DNA from: DATFKA01 sp042095835 | GTDB taxonomy: Bacteria; Bacteroidota; Bacteroidia; Chitinophagales; Saprospiraceae | NCBI GenBank assembly: GCA_042095835.1 | Contig: JBELML010000002.1 | Coordinates: 46,879-110,878 of the forward strand | DNA: 64,000 bases | Direction: 5' to 3' | Part shown: in pieces, positions 54,698-63,700 of the stretch | Position numbering within the stretch: position 1 is the first letter of the stretch | Layout of the letters: every line of letters starts with the position of its first letter | Translations under genes and position numbers: made by a program | The notes under the pieces: model-generated | Told to the model about the DNA's origin: nothing | What the model saw: the letters and a program-made list of their open reading frames with translations, nothing else | The model's database searches: none

Positions 54698-54838
54698 TTA
54701 TCCAACCAAAGCATTCTCGGTTACCTTAGATTCTTCTGAGGACTGCTCAATCCGATAATCTTCGATTAATTCTACAGAAGTACTATTAAGATTGAAACTT
54801 CCTAAGAACATCATGATAATTGCTACTAATAGATTCAT
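54698..54838 (-). CDS. Small 46-residue hydrophobic/signal-bearing peptide
   Basis: A short frame with ATG at 54838 and TAA at 54698. The N-terminal 17 residues (MNLLVAIIMMFLGSFNL) form a signal or membrane helix; the remainder is acidic (EDYRIEQSSEESKVTEN). It stands head to head with the AT-rich gene at 55017, 178 bases apart. It could be a secreted peptide or a small membrane protein. Support is only the hydrophobic start and clean composition, so confidence is modest. Confidence 0.45.
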   Translation of the reverse strand: MNLLVAIIMMFLGSFNLNSTSVELIEDYRIEQSSEESKVTENALVG

Positions 54839-55016
54839 AACTGTTTTTTTTAATTGCTTAACGATGGATCAAAAATAATTAGCAACAAGGAAGGCAAGGC
54901 AATCAATTTCTAAGATAAAAAACACTAAAGCTTTGCAAAAATTATTAGATTTGAAATGTTTATGTATCAGAGTATCATTTTTTTAAAATACTCAAAAACC
55001 AAGGGATTAAAACAAA

Positions 55017-56516
55017 ATGAAAAATTTAAAACCTCTAATTTCTTATGTAAATAAGAATAAAACTAAGCATATGCAGTATATGCTATCTAATAATGCGAAT
55101 CACAATATAATTCAGTTGTACGATGCAATTGCTAGCGAACAATTTGATTCCGAAGCAAAGGCAGAAAAACACTTTTTTAAAGATTCTCCCTATAGACATG
55201 AGTATTTCACAAGACTAAAAAGACAATTAACTGAAAAGCTGAACGACCTCATTCTTTTAATCGACTTCAGTAAAAGTCCATATCAGAACTCTGCTTCTGG
55301 TTTTAACTACTGCTACAAAAATGTTGCTGTAATTAGCATTTGGTTCAATTCAACTAGAAAGAGTAGTCACATCATTAAGATGGCAGAAAAAACACTAAAA
55401 GTTGCTTTACATCACGGATACACTGAACAAGCGCTGGTTGCCGCCCGTTTCTGCTACTTTCATTTTATGGCAACAGGAAATATAAAAAAAGGAAATCTCT
55501 ATTTCAATATCCTTCAAAATCAAATTGAAATATTGCAAAATGAAGTATTTGTAGAAGACAGATTCTTTTACCTGAGAACTAGAGTATTAAACTCTCAAAA
55601 AAAACTCACTCCAAGCGAAAAAAAATCTGTAGAGGAAGATTACATAAAAATCTCTGAAATAGAGCGTAAATATGACTCAAATAGAATTAACACCTACGCC
55701 CCTTTATTTAAAATTCGTGCATTAGAAAATACAAGATCTTATATAGAATTAGTTGAATTATGTGAATCAATAATCAATTCTGAAAACTTAGAAAAAACCC
55801 CAAAAACCATCATAAATTCAGCATTCCTGTTTTTATCAAACACCTTGATTCAACTTGGCAAGTATGAAAAAGCTAATAACTACCTAATGAATAAGATTAG
55901 CACTACTACTCAAAGTGAAGTCAACTGGCAGACATTTCAATATTATCTATTCTTATTAAAAATGAGGACAGGAGAATACAATGAAGCAAGTACGATATAT
56001 AGCAATGTCTTAAAGAGTAAAGGATTTTCGAGGCAACCAAAAACCTTAATTGAAAAGTGGCATGTAGCCGAAGCCTATCTTGCATTTCTATTGAAAATCA
56101 AGCTGGTAGATCCTAATCCTAAAATTCCTAGATTTAGCCTTAAACGATTTATTGAAAAAGTTCCAAATCAACGAAAAGACAGTGGTGGTTATAGAGTTGG
56201 AATATGGATCGTTCAAATTATCCATTACCTCATCGATAAAGATCATAACGCAATAATCGATAGAGAAGATGCACTTAAAACCTTTACTAGTAAATACCTA
56301 AAAGATGATTATAGCTTTAGAATGTATTGTTTTGTAAAAATGCTTACCATCATTCCAAAAAGTAATTTCCACCAAGTATTAACTTCTGCTAATCTAAAAG
56401 AAAGTGGTCTAATTAAGAGACTCAAAGAAAACCCGCTCTCCAAAGCAGAGCAAGGAGAAGACATTGAAATCATCCCATTCGAGCGATTATGGGAGATAGT
56501 ATTGGCGAACTTATAA
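55017..56516 (+). CDS. AT-rich helical-repeat protein of unknown function
   Basis: A 499-residue cytoplasmic protein with no signal peptide. It is nearly all alpha-helical and looks like degenerate TPR or SEL1-like repeats (for example TEQALVAARFCYFHFMATGNIKKGNLYFNIL and LVELCESIINSENL..., KYEKANNYLMNKI). The start has a conserved-looking pattern (IIQLYDAIASEQFDSEAKAEKHFF, YFTRLKRQLTEKLNDLILLID). I do not recognise a function. Base composition is clearly more AT-rich than the neighbours and it is flanked by repeats, gaps and tRNA-like genes, which suggests acquired DNA. A helix-turn-helix is not evident. Confidence 0.75.
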   Translation: MKNLKPLISYVNKNKTKHMQYMLSNNANHNIIQLYDAIASEQFDSEAKAEKHFFKDSPYRHEYFTRLKRQLTEKLNDLILLIDFSKSPYQNSASGFNYCYKNVAVISIWFNSTRKSSHIIKMAEKTLKVALHHGYTEQALVAARFCYFHFMATGNIKKGNLYFNILQNQIEILQNEVFVEDRFFYLRTRVLNSQKKLTPSEKKSVEEDYIKISEIERKYDSNRINTYAPLFKIRALENTRSYIELVELCESIINSENLEKTPKTIINSAFLFLSNTLIQLGKYEKANNYLMNKISTTTQSEVNWQTFQYYLFLLKMRTGEYNEASTIYSNVLKSKGFSRQPKTLIEKWHVAEAYLAFLLKIKLVDPNPKIPRFSLKRFIEKVPNQRKDSGGYRVGIWIVQIIHYLIDKDHNAIIDREDALKTFTSKYLKDDYSFRMYCFVKMLTIIPKSNFHQVLTSANLKESGLIKRLKENPLSKAEQGEDIEIIPFERLWEIVLANL

Positions 56517-57023
56517 ACCCGACTTGTCAAAAGGATAGGAAGAGAGGGATACGTTAAGCAATATCAGTAAGGTAAATCGTTATGAATTTTCCACTACATT
56601 TCCTTTTCCAGGTCATTGCTTTTGATGAAGGATAGCTACATACTAAATTTAGGTATTAGTATCAGAAGGCATTTATAAGGTGTTTCAGACTAGGATATCC
56701 GGCTTTTCGTCTGGGCGACACCTTATTATTTTCCAGCTTCTTAATAGGTAGTTATGTCTTCATTAGCAATGACTAGCTGACAAATGGTGCAATCAATGTG
56801 TATAATCTTTGAGGCTTTGGTGCGTAGATTTATGTCTATTTTTGTCAACTAAAGAATACACTTTTGTAATCTTAATTCAAATATATACCCAAATCTCTCA
56901 GATAACAAAACGAGAACAACACTAAACAACACTACAGAAAATCATATTTTTAATAAAAAAAATTCCATTAATTACTGAAAATCAATACTTTATACTCTTT
57001 TAAAACCTCTGGTATAAAAAACA
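56517..57023. other. AT-rich intergenic region with one long hairpin
   Basis: No ORF is convincing. A hairpin at 56677-56724 has outer arms AAGGTGT/ACACCTT and inner arms CAGAC/GTCTG, followed by ATTATTTT; it may end the transcript of the helical-repeat gene. The rest is AT-rich with no other feature seen. Confidence 0.45.
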
Positions 57024-57051
57024 AAAAGCCACTAAAAATTCAGTGGCTTTT
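57024..57051 (-). terminator. Terminator of the tRNA-like array
   Basis: A perfect 10-bp stem (AAAAGCCACT and AGTGGCTTTT, 8-nt loop), followed on the minus strand by a T-rich run (TTTTTGTTTTTTATA). It lies 72 bases past the last tRNA-like copy in the direction of transcription. Confidence 0.85.
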
Positions 57052-57123
57052 AATTTTTGATTGTTCAATCAATAGATTGGCTCCAATAGTACACCCTTGT
57101 AGATACTTGGGCGCGTTTAATTG

Positions 57124-57219
57124 CTGTGAGGGAAGGATTCGAACCTTCACGAGGCGGTTTCCCGGATCCCCACCCTCGAGACCAGAGGGCATGGCTGCCA
57201 AAAATTTCATCACCTCACA
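57124..57219 (-). tRNA. tRNA-like gene, copy 1 (class II, no U33)
   Basis: 96 bases with a full cloverleaf: acceptor TGTGAGG/CCTCACA, D-arm ATG/CAT with GG in the loop, anticodon stem CCCTC/GAGGG, a long variable arm closed by GGGG...CCTC with a GAAA tetraloop, T-arm GAAGG-TTCGAAT-CCTTC and discriminator G73; CCA is not encoded. The anticodon loop is TGGTCTC: position 33 is G instead of the universal U, position 37 is a pyrimidine, and the anticodon would read GTC. Long variable arm and G73 are serine-tRNA features, while the D-arm looks leucine-like. It should fold but may not decode. Nearly identical to copy 3. Confidence 0.65.
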
Positions 57220-57297
57220 GTGTTGTTATTATCTTTTCAGTTTCATCTAGCTCCTTTGCTAGACCTTTGAAGCACTTTTGCTTCAGCGCATTTGTTG

Positions 57298-57349
57298 CTG
57301 TGAGGGAAGGATTCGAACCTTCACGAGGCGGTTTCCCGGATCCCCACCC
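57298..57349 (-). tRNA. tRNA-like gene, copy 2 (cut by gap)
   Basis: The 3' 52 bases (acceptor, T-arm, most of the variable arm) are identical to copy 1, then the assembly gap starts. It lies 174 bases from copy 1. Confidence 0.6.
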
Positions 57350-57449
57350 NNNNNNNNNNNNNNNNNNNNNNNNNNNNNNNNNNNNNNNNNNNNNNNNNNN
57401 NNNNNNNNNNNNNNNNNNNNNNNNNNNNNNNNNNNNNNNNNNNNNNNNN
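57350..57449. other. Assembly gap of 100 N inside the tRNA-like array
   Basis: Exactly 100 N. With a 174-bp unit, the true missing length should be 119 bases plus any whole number of 174-bp units, so more copies may be hidden here. Confidence 0.97.
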
Positions 57450-57452
57450 TTG

Positions 57453-57548
57453 CTGTGAGGGAAGGATTCGAACCTTCACGAGGCGGTTTCCCGGATCCCC
57501 ACCCTCGAGACCAGAGGGCATGGCTGCCAAAAATTTCATCACCTCACA
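57453..57548 (-). tRNA. tRNA-like gene, copy 3 (class II, no U33)
   Basis: 96 bases, identical in all visible elements to copy 1, including the TGGTCTC anticodon loop and G73. It lies 174 bases from copy 4. The spacer between them (57549-57626) holds two small hairpins, CTAGC-TCCTTT-GCTAG and GAAGC-ACTTTT-GCTTC as read on the plus strand. Confidence 0.65.
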
Positions 57549-57626
57549 GTGTTGTTATTATCTTTTCAGTTTCATCTAGCTCCTTTGCTAGACCTTTGAA
57601 GCACTTTTGCTTCAGCACTTTTGTTG

Positions 57627-57721
57627 CTGTGAGGGAAGGATTCGAACCTTCACGAGGCGGTTTCCCGGATCCTCATCCCCGAGACCAGAGGACATGGCTG
57701 CCAAAATTTCATCACCTCACA
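57627..57721 (-). tRNA. tRNA-like gene, copy 4 (diverged, with compensatory changes)
   Basis: 95 bases, first in the direction of transcription. It differs from copies 1 and 3 inside stems but keeps pairing: anticodon stem TCCTC/GGGGA instead of CCCTC/GAGGG, and variable-arm base GAGG/CCTC instead of GGGG/CCTC. The loop TGGTCTC, T-arm and G73 are unchanged. One A is missing from the D-loop. The paired changes argue that the RNA structure is under selection. Confidence 0.65.
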
Positions 57722-57845
57722 GTGTTGTAAAACAATCTACAATAATTGTTAATCCTTCAACCTTGTAGAGTCTTATTTCAATTTCATCAATGATTCAAGC
57801 ATTTTCCTTATGAATCTCGCAACACATTTGTTGCTGTTGACATGA

Positions 57846-57877
57846 CAAATGTAAAACAAGTCCTGATCTGATGCAAA
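57846..57877 (-). promoter_or_regulatory. Bacteroidota-type promoter of the tRNA-like array
   Basis: On the minus strand TTTG (57877-57874), 20 bases, then TACATTTG (57853-57846) matches the -33 TTTG and -7 TAnnTTTG elements at canonical spacing. Transcription would start near 57840 and read copies 4, 3, 2, 1 to the terminator at 57024. Confidence 0.75.
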
Positions 57878-58119
57878 CTTTTCAATAAAATCAATAAAAT
57901 TTTCGATTATCTTCAGTTGTACTCCTAGAACAATTAGTATTCTTTAAAAAACGAGACTCATTAGCCCTCATTTTTGCATATTTATCAAGAATTCAGCAGG
58001 CCTGCCTGGGATTTCCTGCAAAAAGAGCCGGTTTTTCTTAATTTTTTTATTGCTCAATCCCTTTTTTCGCATTTTTAACCTACAAAAACAAAATTTAAAC
58101 ATACTCTAAATCACCTGTC
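57878..58119. other. Intergenic region before GH113-like gene
   Basis: With the promoter and leader of the tRNA-like array this completes a 398-base stretch without protein genes (57722-58119). A small hairpin GCAACA...TGTTGC lies at about 57818-57833 in the array leader. Nothing else is recognised. Confidence 0.4.
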
Positions 58120-59163
58120 ATGAAATATCTATGTATCCTCATCAGCATTTCTCTTTGCAGTACTTGGAGCTGCAGTCAAAGTCAAAAATCAAAGGCTGCT
58201 CCAACTTTTGATAATCGATCTATTATGTGTGGATTGAGTTTTGTAGCTCCACCTAAGCCTTTCTCCCAAAACCCTATGCCCGCTGTACAGAAAGTAAGCG
58301 CCAGTTGGATAGCCGTCATTCCCTACGGGTTCACCCGTAAAAATGAATCACATGTCTACTACAACAACAAAAATTGGCAATGGTGGGGGGAGCGTCCAGA
58401 AGGTGTAATAGAAAGTATTCGACTAGCAAAAGAGGCTGGTATCAAAGTACTACTCAAACCACAGGTTTATATCCCTGGAAGCTGGCCTGGTGGGCTCGAC
58501 TTCGATACCGAAGAGGAATGGACAGCGTGGGAAAGCACCTATGAGACCTTCATCCTTGAGTTCACAGATATTGCTGCTAAGCAGCAAGTCGAAGCACTAT
58601 GTATAGGTACCGAGTTCAAGATGAGTACTAGTAAAAGGCCCGCATTCTGGCGAAAACTGATCCAAAAAATCAGAACTCGCTATACAGGCCAGCTCACTTA
58701 TGCTGCCAATTGGGACGAATACCAGACTATCAGTTTTTGGGATGATTTAGATTTCATTGGAGTGGATGCCTACTTCCCTCTAGTGGATCAAAAAGCGCCC
58801 TCCATTAAACAACTCAAAAAGGCATGGGCAGGGCCTAAGAAAGCCTTAGAGCAAGTGGCTACTACCTTCAATAAACCGATACTTTTTACTGAATTTGGCT
58901 ACCTCAGTGTAGATGGTTGCACCTACAACAACTGGGAATTGGAAGCCAAAGTCAAGCAAATGCCCATCAACGAACAAGCCCAAGCCGATGCCTATGAGGC
59001 GCTTTTTCAGAGTTTCTGGGACGAGCCCTGGTGGCATGGCGGTTTCTTATGGAAGTGGTTCCCTAATGGTGAAGGCCACGAAGGCTATGTAGAACGAGAC
59101 TATACCCCACAAGGAAAGCTTGGAGAGGAGACCCTACGAAAATGGTATATCAGCAGACAATAG
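58120..59163 (+). CDS. GH113-like glycoside hydrolase lipoprotein
   Basis: A 347-residue protein with a signal ending in a probable lipoprotein Cys (TWSC) and a TIM barrel of the GH113-like type found in Bacteroidota (MCGLSFVAPPKPF, GIKVLLKPQVYIPGSWPG). Likely acid/base and nucleophile are Glu165 in IGTEFK and Glu258 in FTEFGY, on strands 4 and 7. GH113 enzymes cut beta-1,4-mannans; activity on mannan is inference, as many relatives are untested. It has no operon partner. Confidence 0.85.
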   Translation: MKYLCILISISLCSTWSCSQSQKSKAAPTFDNRSIMCGLSFVAPPKPFSQNPMPAVQKVSASWIAVIPYGFTRKNESHVYYNNKNWQWWGERPEGVIESIRLAKEAGIKVLLKPQVYIPGSWPGGLDFDTEEEWTAWESTYETFILEFTDIAAKQQVEALCIGTEFKMSTSKRPAFWRKLIQKIRTRYTGQLTYAANWDEYQTISFWDDLDFIGVDAYFPLVDQKAPSIKQLKKAWAGPKKALEQVATTFNKPILFTEFGYLSVDGCTYNNWELEAKVKQMPINEQAQADAYEALFQSFWDEPWWHGGFLWKWFPNGEGHEGYVERDYTPQGKLGEETLRKWYISRQ

Positions 59164-59247
59164 CTTCTTTATAAAATTGCCCTAAACAGCTATCGCTCAG
59201 TACAATCTTACTACAGTTTTTTGTAAACATTTCTAGCATTCTTGTGT

Positions 59248-59280
59248 TTGTCATGCAAGTATCGATATTAGATACCTTTG
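59248..59280 (+). promoter_or_regulatory. Bacteroidota-type promoter of the sigma factor gene
   Basis: TTG (59248-59250), 22 bases, TACCTTTG (59273-59280). Transcription would begin near 59287, which excludes a TTG start at 59278 and favours the ATG at 59302. Confidence 0.6.
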
Positions 59281-59301
59281 ATTGAAAAGGCCTTATCCTA
59301 C

Positions 59302-59910
59302 ATGCAATTATCTCAACAACAATTAGTAATCCGCTTAGGCAGTCAAGACAAAACTGTCATTGCCGAGCTATATGATGCATACGGTGAAACTCTATACGGC
59401 ATTATTTTACGAATTGTCAGACAGGAAGAAATTGCTCAGGATGTCCTGCAAGAAGCATTCATCAAAATATGGAAAAAAGGACCTAGCTACGATGCTACTA
59501 AAGGAACTTTATTCACCTGGATGCTGAACATTTGTAGGAATACGGCCATTGATAAGACTAGATCAGCCAATTACAAGCGCCGCAGTAATGTAGGCGAGAT
59601 CACTGATCATCTAATGAATGACCACGGCCATAGTTATGAACAAAAGCCAGAAGTAATCGGCTTGACACAAGAAGTAGATAAACTAGAAGACAAGTATAAA
59701 GAAATCATTGAACTAATATATTTTCAAGGCTATACCCAACAAGAAGTAAGTGAGAAAATAAATTTGCCTTTAGGTACCGTAAAATCAAGAGTGCGGATAG
59801 GATTAAGGGAGCTTAAAAAAGTCTTTTTATCAGATCAAGTCCGCTTACTATTACTTCTAAGCAGTTTGGCTGAACAACTTTTTACTTTAACCTTTTTAAT
59901 AATTGGGTAG
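59302..59910 (+). CDS. ECF-type RNA polymerase sigma factor
   Basis: A 202-residue sigma-70 family factor from the ATG at 59302. Region 2 is seen in YDAYGETLYGIILRIVRQEEIAQDVLQEAFIKIWKK and region 4 in IELIYFQGYTQQEVSEKINLPLGTVKSRVRIGLRELKK. The last 25 residues (from about QVRLLLLLSS to the end) are strikingly hydrophobic, which is unusual for a soluble sigma factor and could bind membrane or anti-sigma factor. The anti-sigma gene follows 37 nt later. Confidence 0.93.
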   Translation: MQLSQQQLVIRLGSQDKTVIAELYDAYGETLYGIILRIVRQEEIAQDVLQEAFIKIWKKGPSYDATKGTLFTWMLNICRNTAIDKTRSANYKRRSNVGEITDHLMNDHGHSYEQKPEVIGLTQEVDKLEDKYKEIIELIYFQGYTQQEVSEKINLPLGTVKSRVRIGLRELKKVFLSDQVRLLLLLSSLAEQLFTLTFLIIG

Positions 59911-59947
59911 CGATTAGAAATGCTCCCATACAGTGTATTGCAAACTA

Positions 59948-60733
59948 ATGATGAGTAAAAAAGAATTTTTAAATACAGGTCTACTTGAACAGTACGTTTT
60001 GGGGCTCACCGAATCGGAGGAGTCGCAGATCGTCGAACAGCATCTCGATTTATATCCGGAGCTTCGGAATGAGATGTTCAATATGCAGAACGCCCTTGAA
60101 CAATATGCAAAGCAGTATGCTGTTGCTACTCCCACTGGATTAAAATCAAATATACTCAGCGAAATTGATCAACTTGATCAGTCAAATACTGGACATCATG
60201 TGAGCGACAATAGCTCTAGAATGGGATATAGCTGGAGCACCTGGGTAGGCTATGCTGCATTGGCCTTGATTACTTTGGGATATTTTTACCAGACCAATCG
60301 ACTCAAATCTACCCAAGAAAAACTCGAATATCAGGTAGCTGCCTTAGAGACTTGTACCGACAATGTTGCGGCACTAGAAAAATCTCAGGCAATCTATGCC
60401 TTTCTTTCTATGCCTTCTACCCAAGCGGTGACACTCTCTGGAACTGCCAATGCTCCACAAGCTAGCTCCTGGGTATATTGGAATGAGGAAGAGCAGAATG
60501 CTTATGTCAATCTCGGCTCTCTTCCAACACCTCCGCAAGACAAGCAGTATCAAATCTGGGCCGATGTGGATGGTAAAATGATTTCGGTAGGTCTACTTGA
60601 TGAAGAAAGAAGTGAGCTACAGCAAATTAGCTTTATCGCGAATGCTGAAAGTCTAAATGTTACGCTCGAACCCAAAGGGGGTAGCGAAGAACCTAACGTT
60701 GAGCTACTTTATGTCAATGGTAAACTCAGTTAA
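59948..60733 (+). CDS. RskA-like anti-sigma factor
   Basis: A 261-residue single-pass membrane protein. The N-terminal part (about residues 1-70) is a cytoplasmic sigma-binding helix bundle (LEQYVLGLTESEESQIVEQHL), one membrane helix follows (about 92-110, VGYAALALITLGYFY), then a coiled coil and an RskA-type beta domain (QASSWVYWNEEEQNAYVNLGSLPTPPQDKQYQIW). It would hold the upstream sigma factor at the membrane until a signal frees it. ATG codons at 59948 and 59951 are both possible starts. Confidence 0.9.
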   Translation: MMSKKEFLNTGLLEQYVLGLTESEESQIVEQHLDLYPELRNEMFNMQNALEQYAKQYAVATPTGLKSNILSEIDQLDQSNTGHHVSDNSSRMGYSWSTWVGYAALALITLGYFYQTNRLKSTQEKLEYQVAALETCTDNVAALEKSQAIYAFLSMPSTQAVTLSGTANAPQASSWVYWNEEEQNAYVNLGSLPTPPQDKQYQIWADVDGKMISVGLLDEERSELQQISFIANAESLNVTLEPKGGSEEPNVELLYVNGKLS

Positions 60734-60738
60734 AAAAA

Positions 60739-60780
60739 TTATAGAGGTTAAAGGTGGATTCACCTCTAACCTCTAACCCA
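60739..60780. terminator. Hairpin between convergent genes
   Basis: AGAGGTTA-AAGGTG pairs with CACCTC-TAACCTCT around GATT. It lies between the anti-sigma gene and the convergent VPS10-like gene and may end both transcripts, though T-runs are short. Confidence 0.5.
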
Positions 60781-60782
60781 AT

Positions 60783-63700
60783 CTATGGATTTCCTATCTT
60801 CTTTCTTGGCGAAATAATCTTAATGCCAAATGCTTGAGCTTTTTCATTGATCTTAGGCAGCTCCTCTTCAATCAACTGATCTAAACTATCAATTTCTACT
60901 TTCAGTTCCTCCTGCACTTGCTCGAAAAAAGCAATAGCCTGATCCGTCGGTGGATAATCTCCTCGTTGCTGATCAGCCAATAAGAAGGCGATCCGATTAT
61001 TGATCCGAATGCCATAATTCAAAGGATCCTGACGGCTTTGATTCTTGGTCATATGGATATTATTCTCAATCCCTTCCATTTTACCTTTAAAACCCTTCAT
61101 CAGATTTTCTAATTCGGTGGCATCTGGATTGTCCGCTATTTTCTCCTGAAGGTAAGCCATATCTTTCTTTAAAGCTCTGATGTCTAGCATGGCCTGGTGA
61201 GCATTAGTCACCTCATCCCGCACCTGAATCAAATATTCGAATTGGGTTTGATAGTCTTCTGGTGTATTCGAAAGTCTGGGATCTGGTAAAATCTCAAATT
61301 CCTGCTCTACCGACCGGCCATTCATTTTCAGAACGGCTTTATACATTCCTGGAGGCGCTTTGGGTCCGCGATTAGGAGAAGAGTATAATACCATTCCTGG
61401 AAATTCTTTAAAACCAGGATAGCGCATATCCCACACAAAACGGTTGCCTCCTTTTGCGGCCTCGAGTGCAGCACTTCCTTTCTTTTTATTAGAAAAAGTT
61501 TGAATTAAATCATCATCTAGTTCTCGAATTTCAAGACTCACTTCCTCCCCTTCTTCCATTTGGTTGATCATATACTGGAATAAAACTCCATTGGGGTGGT
61601 TCTCTCCTACTTTCCTATAGTCAGCTCTGCCCCATCCGCCACCTTGCGCCATACGATAGTTGGGTTTTGGCTGAAAAAGATAAAAGTCCTCTTGTACAAT
61701 TTTCTCCTCCAATTGGTGCAAGGGTGATAGATCATCGATCATCCAGAAACTACGCCCGTGTGTAGCGGCAATCAACATATTATCTCGCACATGTAGGTCC
61801 CGAATCGCCGTTATCGGCAGATTCAATTGAAAAGGCGTCCATTGCTCACCATCGTCGAAAGAGACAAACATGCCCCATTCTGTACCTGCATAAAGTAAAC
61901 CATCACGGGTCTTATCTGCACGAATCGCCCGAGTATAATAGTTGTCAGGAATACCCTTGGTGATCAACTTCCAGGATTTTCCATAATTACTTGTTTTGTA
62001 GAGATAGGGTGTATAATCCCCAAATTTGTAGGAAGTGGCCGCTAGGTAGGCAACACCTTTCTTAGTAGGATGTACATCTATGCAGTTCATCATATTCAGT
62101 CTTGGTCCTGGTGGCGTCACCTCATCCCAGGTTTTGCCTCCATCTTTAGTGACCGATACTTTCCCATCATCAGTTCCAACCCAGATCAAATCTTTTTCAA
62201 GAGGCGACTCATTGATTACAAAAATGTTGGCATAGAATTCTGCACCTGTATTATCTTGGGTAATTGGCCCGCCCGAAGACTTAATGGTCTCGGCATCGTT
62301 TCTAGACAGATCAGGACTGATGACCTCCCACGATTGTCCACCATTATAACTCACGTGCAAATAATTGGAACCTGCGTACAATTTATTAGGATCGTGTGGG
62401 CTGAAGGAAATCGGGTAGTTCCAATTGAATCGGTACTTCATGACCTCTGCCCCACTCCCTGCGGGATTATCTGGCCACACATTAGTACTGCGGAGTTGTC
62501 CGGTACTATGATCCAAGCGCATCATATAGCCTTTATAGGTCCCCCCGTAGACAATGTCTGGGTTATTAGGGTCAGGCGCTAGATGTGCACTTTCTCCACC
62601 AGCTGAAGGCTCCCAATCTCTTTCCGTAATCGCTGATCCTTTACCGCGATGGTTGATCCGGATACTACTATTGTCTTGTTGTGCGCCGTAAATTCTGAAA
62701 GGGAAGTGATTATCAGTGGTGACGCGATAAAATTGAGAAGTTGGCTGATTGTGGTAGGTCGTCCAGTTGGCACCTTGATCCGTACTAATCTGACCACCAC
62801 CATCATCCGCTAGTGCAAGCAGTTGATTATTACTAGGATTAATCCAGAGGTCGTGGTGATCACTATGTGGTGTAGAGATAGAACTAAAGTTGTTCCCTCC
62901 ATCTTTTGACACCCAAAAACCTACGTTACAGACGTAAACCAAATCTTCATTCTGAGGATCTGCATAAATTCTGGAATAGTACCAGGCTCTTTGACGGAGG
63001 TTGCGATTGGTACTGGTTTTGCGCCAAGTGGCCCCACCATCATCACTGCGAAAGACGCCCCCATTCTGATTTTCGATAATTGTCCACAGGCGCTCCGAAT
63101 TTTGTGGAGAGACCGTGACACCTATAATTCCGTTGACGCCATCGGGCAGTCCTGGATTTCTAGTAATATCTGTCCAAGTTTCTCCTGAATCGGTACTCTT
63201 CCATAATTTAGAGCCAGGGCCGCCACTATCCATTCGGTAGCCGTTGCGTTTCATTTCCCAGGTAGAAGCATAAATTATTCGAGGGTTATTCGGGTCTAGG
63301 ATAATGTCTACAGCACCCGCTTTATCACTTTCGAAAAGGATGCGCTCCCAGTTTTCACCTCCATCTTTACTCCGATAAATCCCACGCATATCGTTGGGCT
63401 TCCAGAGATTCCCGATGGCCGCTACATAAACTAGGTCAGGATTAGTAGGATGCACCCTGATACGACCAATATGTTCAGAATCATCCAGACCAATAAATTT
63501 CCAGGTTTTGCCTGCGTCGGTAGATTTCCACATTCCATGCCCAGAAGAGACATTGCCACGTAGCGTTTGCTCTCCCTCTCCGACGTAGATGACATTGGGG
63601 TCGCTTTCTGCTACGGCCACCGCACCAATCGAGCCTCCGAAGAAGCCATCTGAAATACAAGTCCAACTATTACCTGCGTCTTGGGTTTTCCAAACACCAC

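Noticed and set aside
57124..57721. CRISPR array at the 174-bp repeats
   Set aside because: Units are too long, the spacers are nearly identical and the repeats fold into cloverleafs; no cas genes are in the window.
57124..57721. Selenocysteine tRNA
   Set aside because: The anticodon TCA and the long D-stem of tRNA-Sec are absent; the acceptor pairs as a normal seven-base stem.
57126..57730. Long plus-strand ORFs with the repeated REGFEPSRGGFPDPH motif
   Set aside because: They are translations of the reverse strand of the tRNA-like array and partly run through the N gap. This kind of EGFEPS protein is a classic artefact of tRNA genes.
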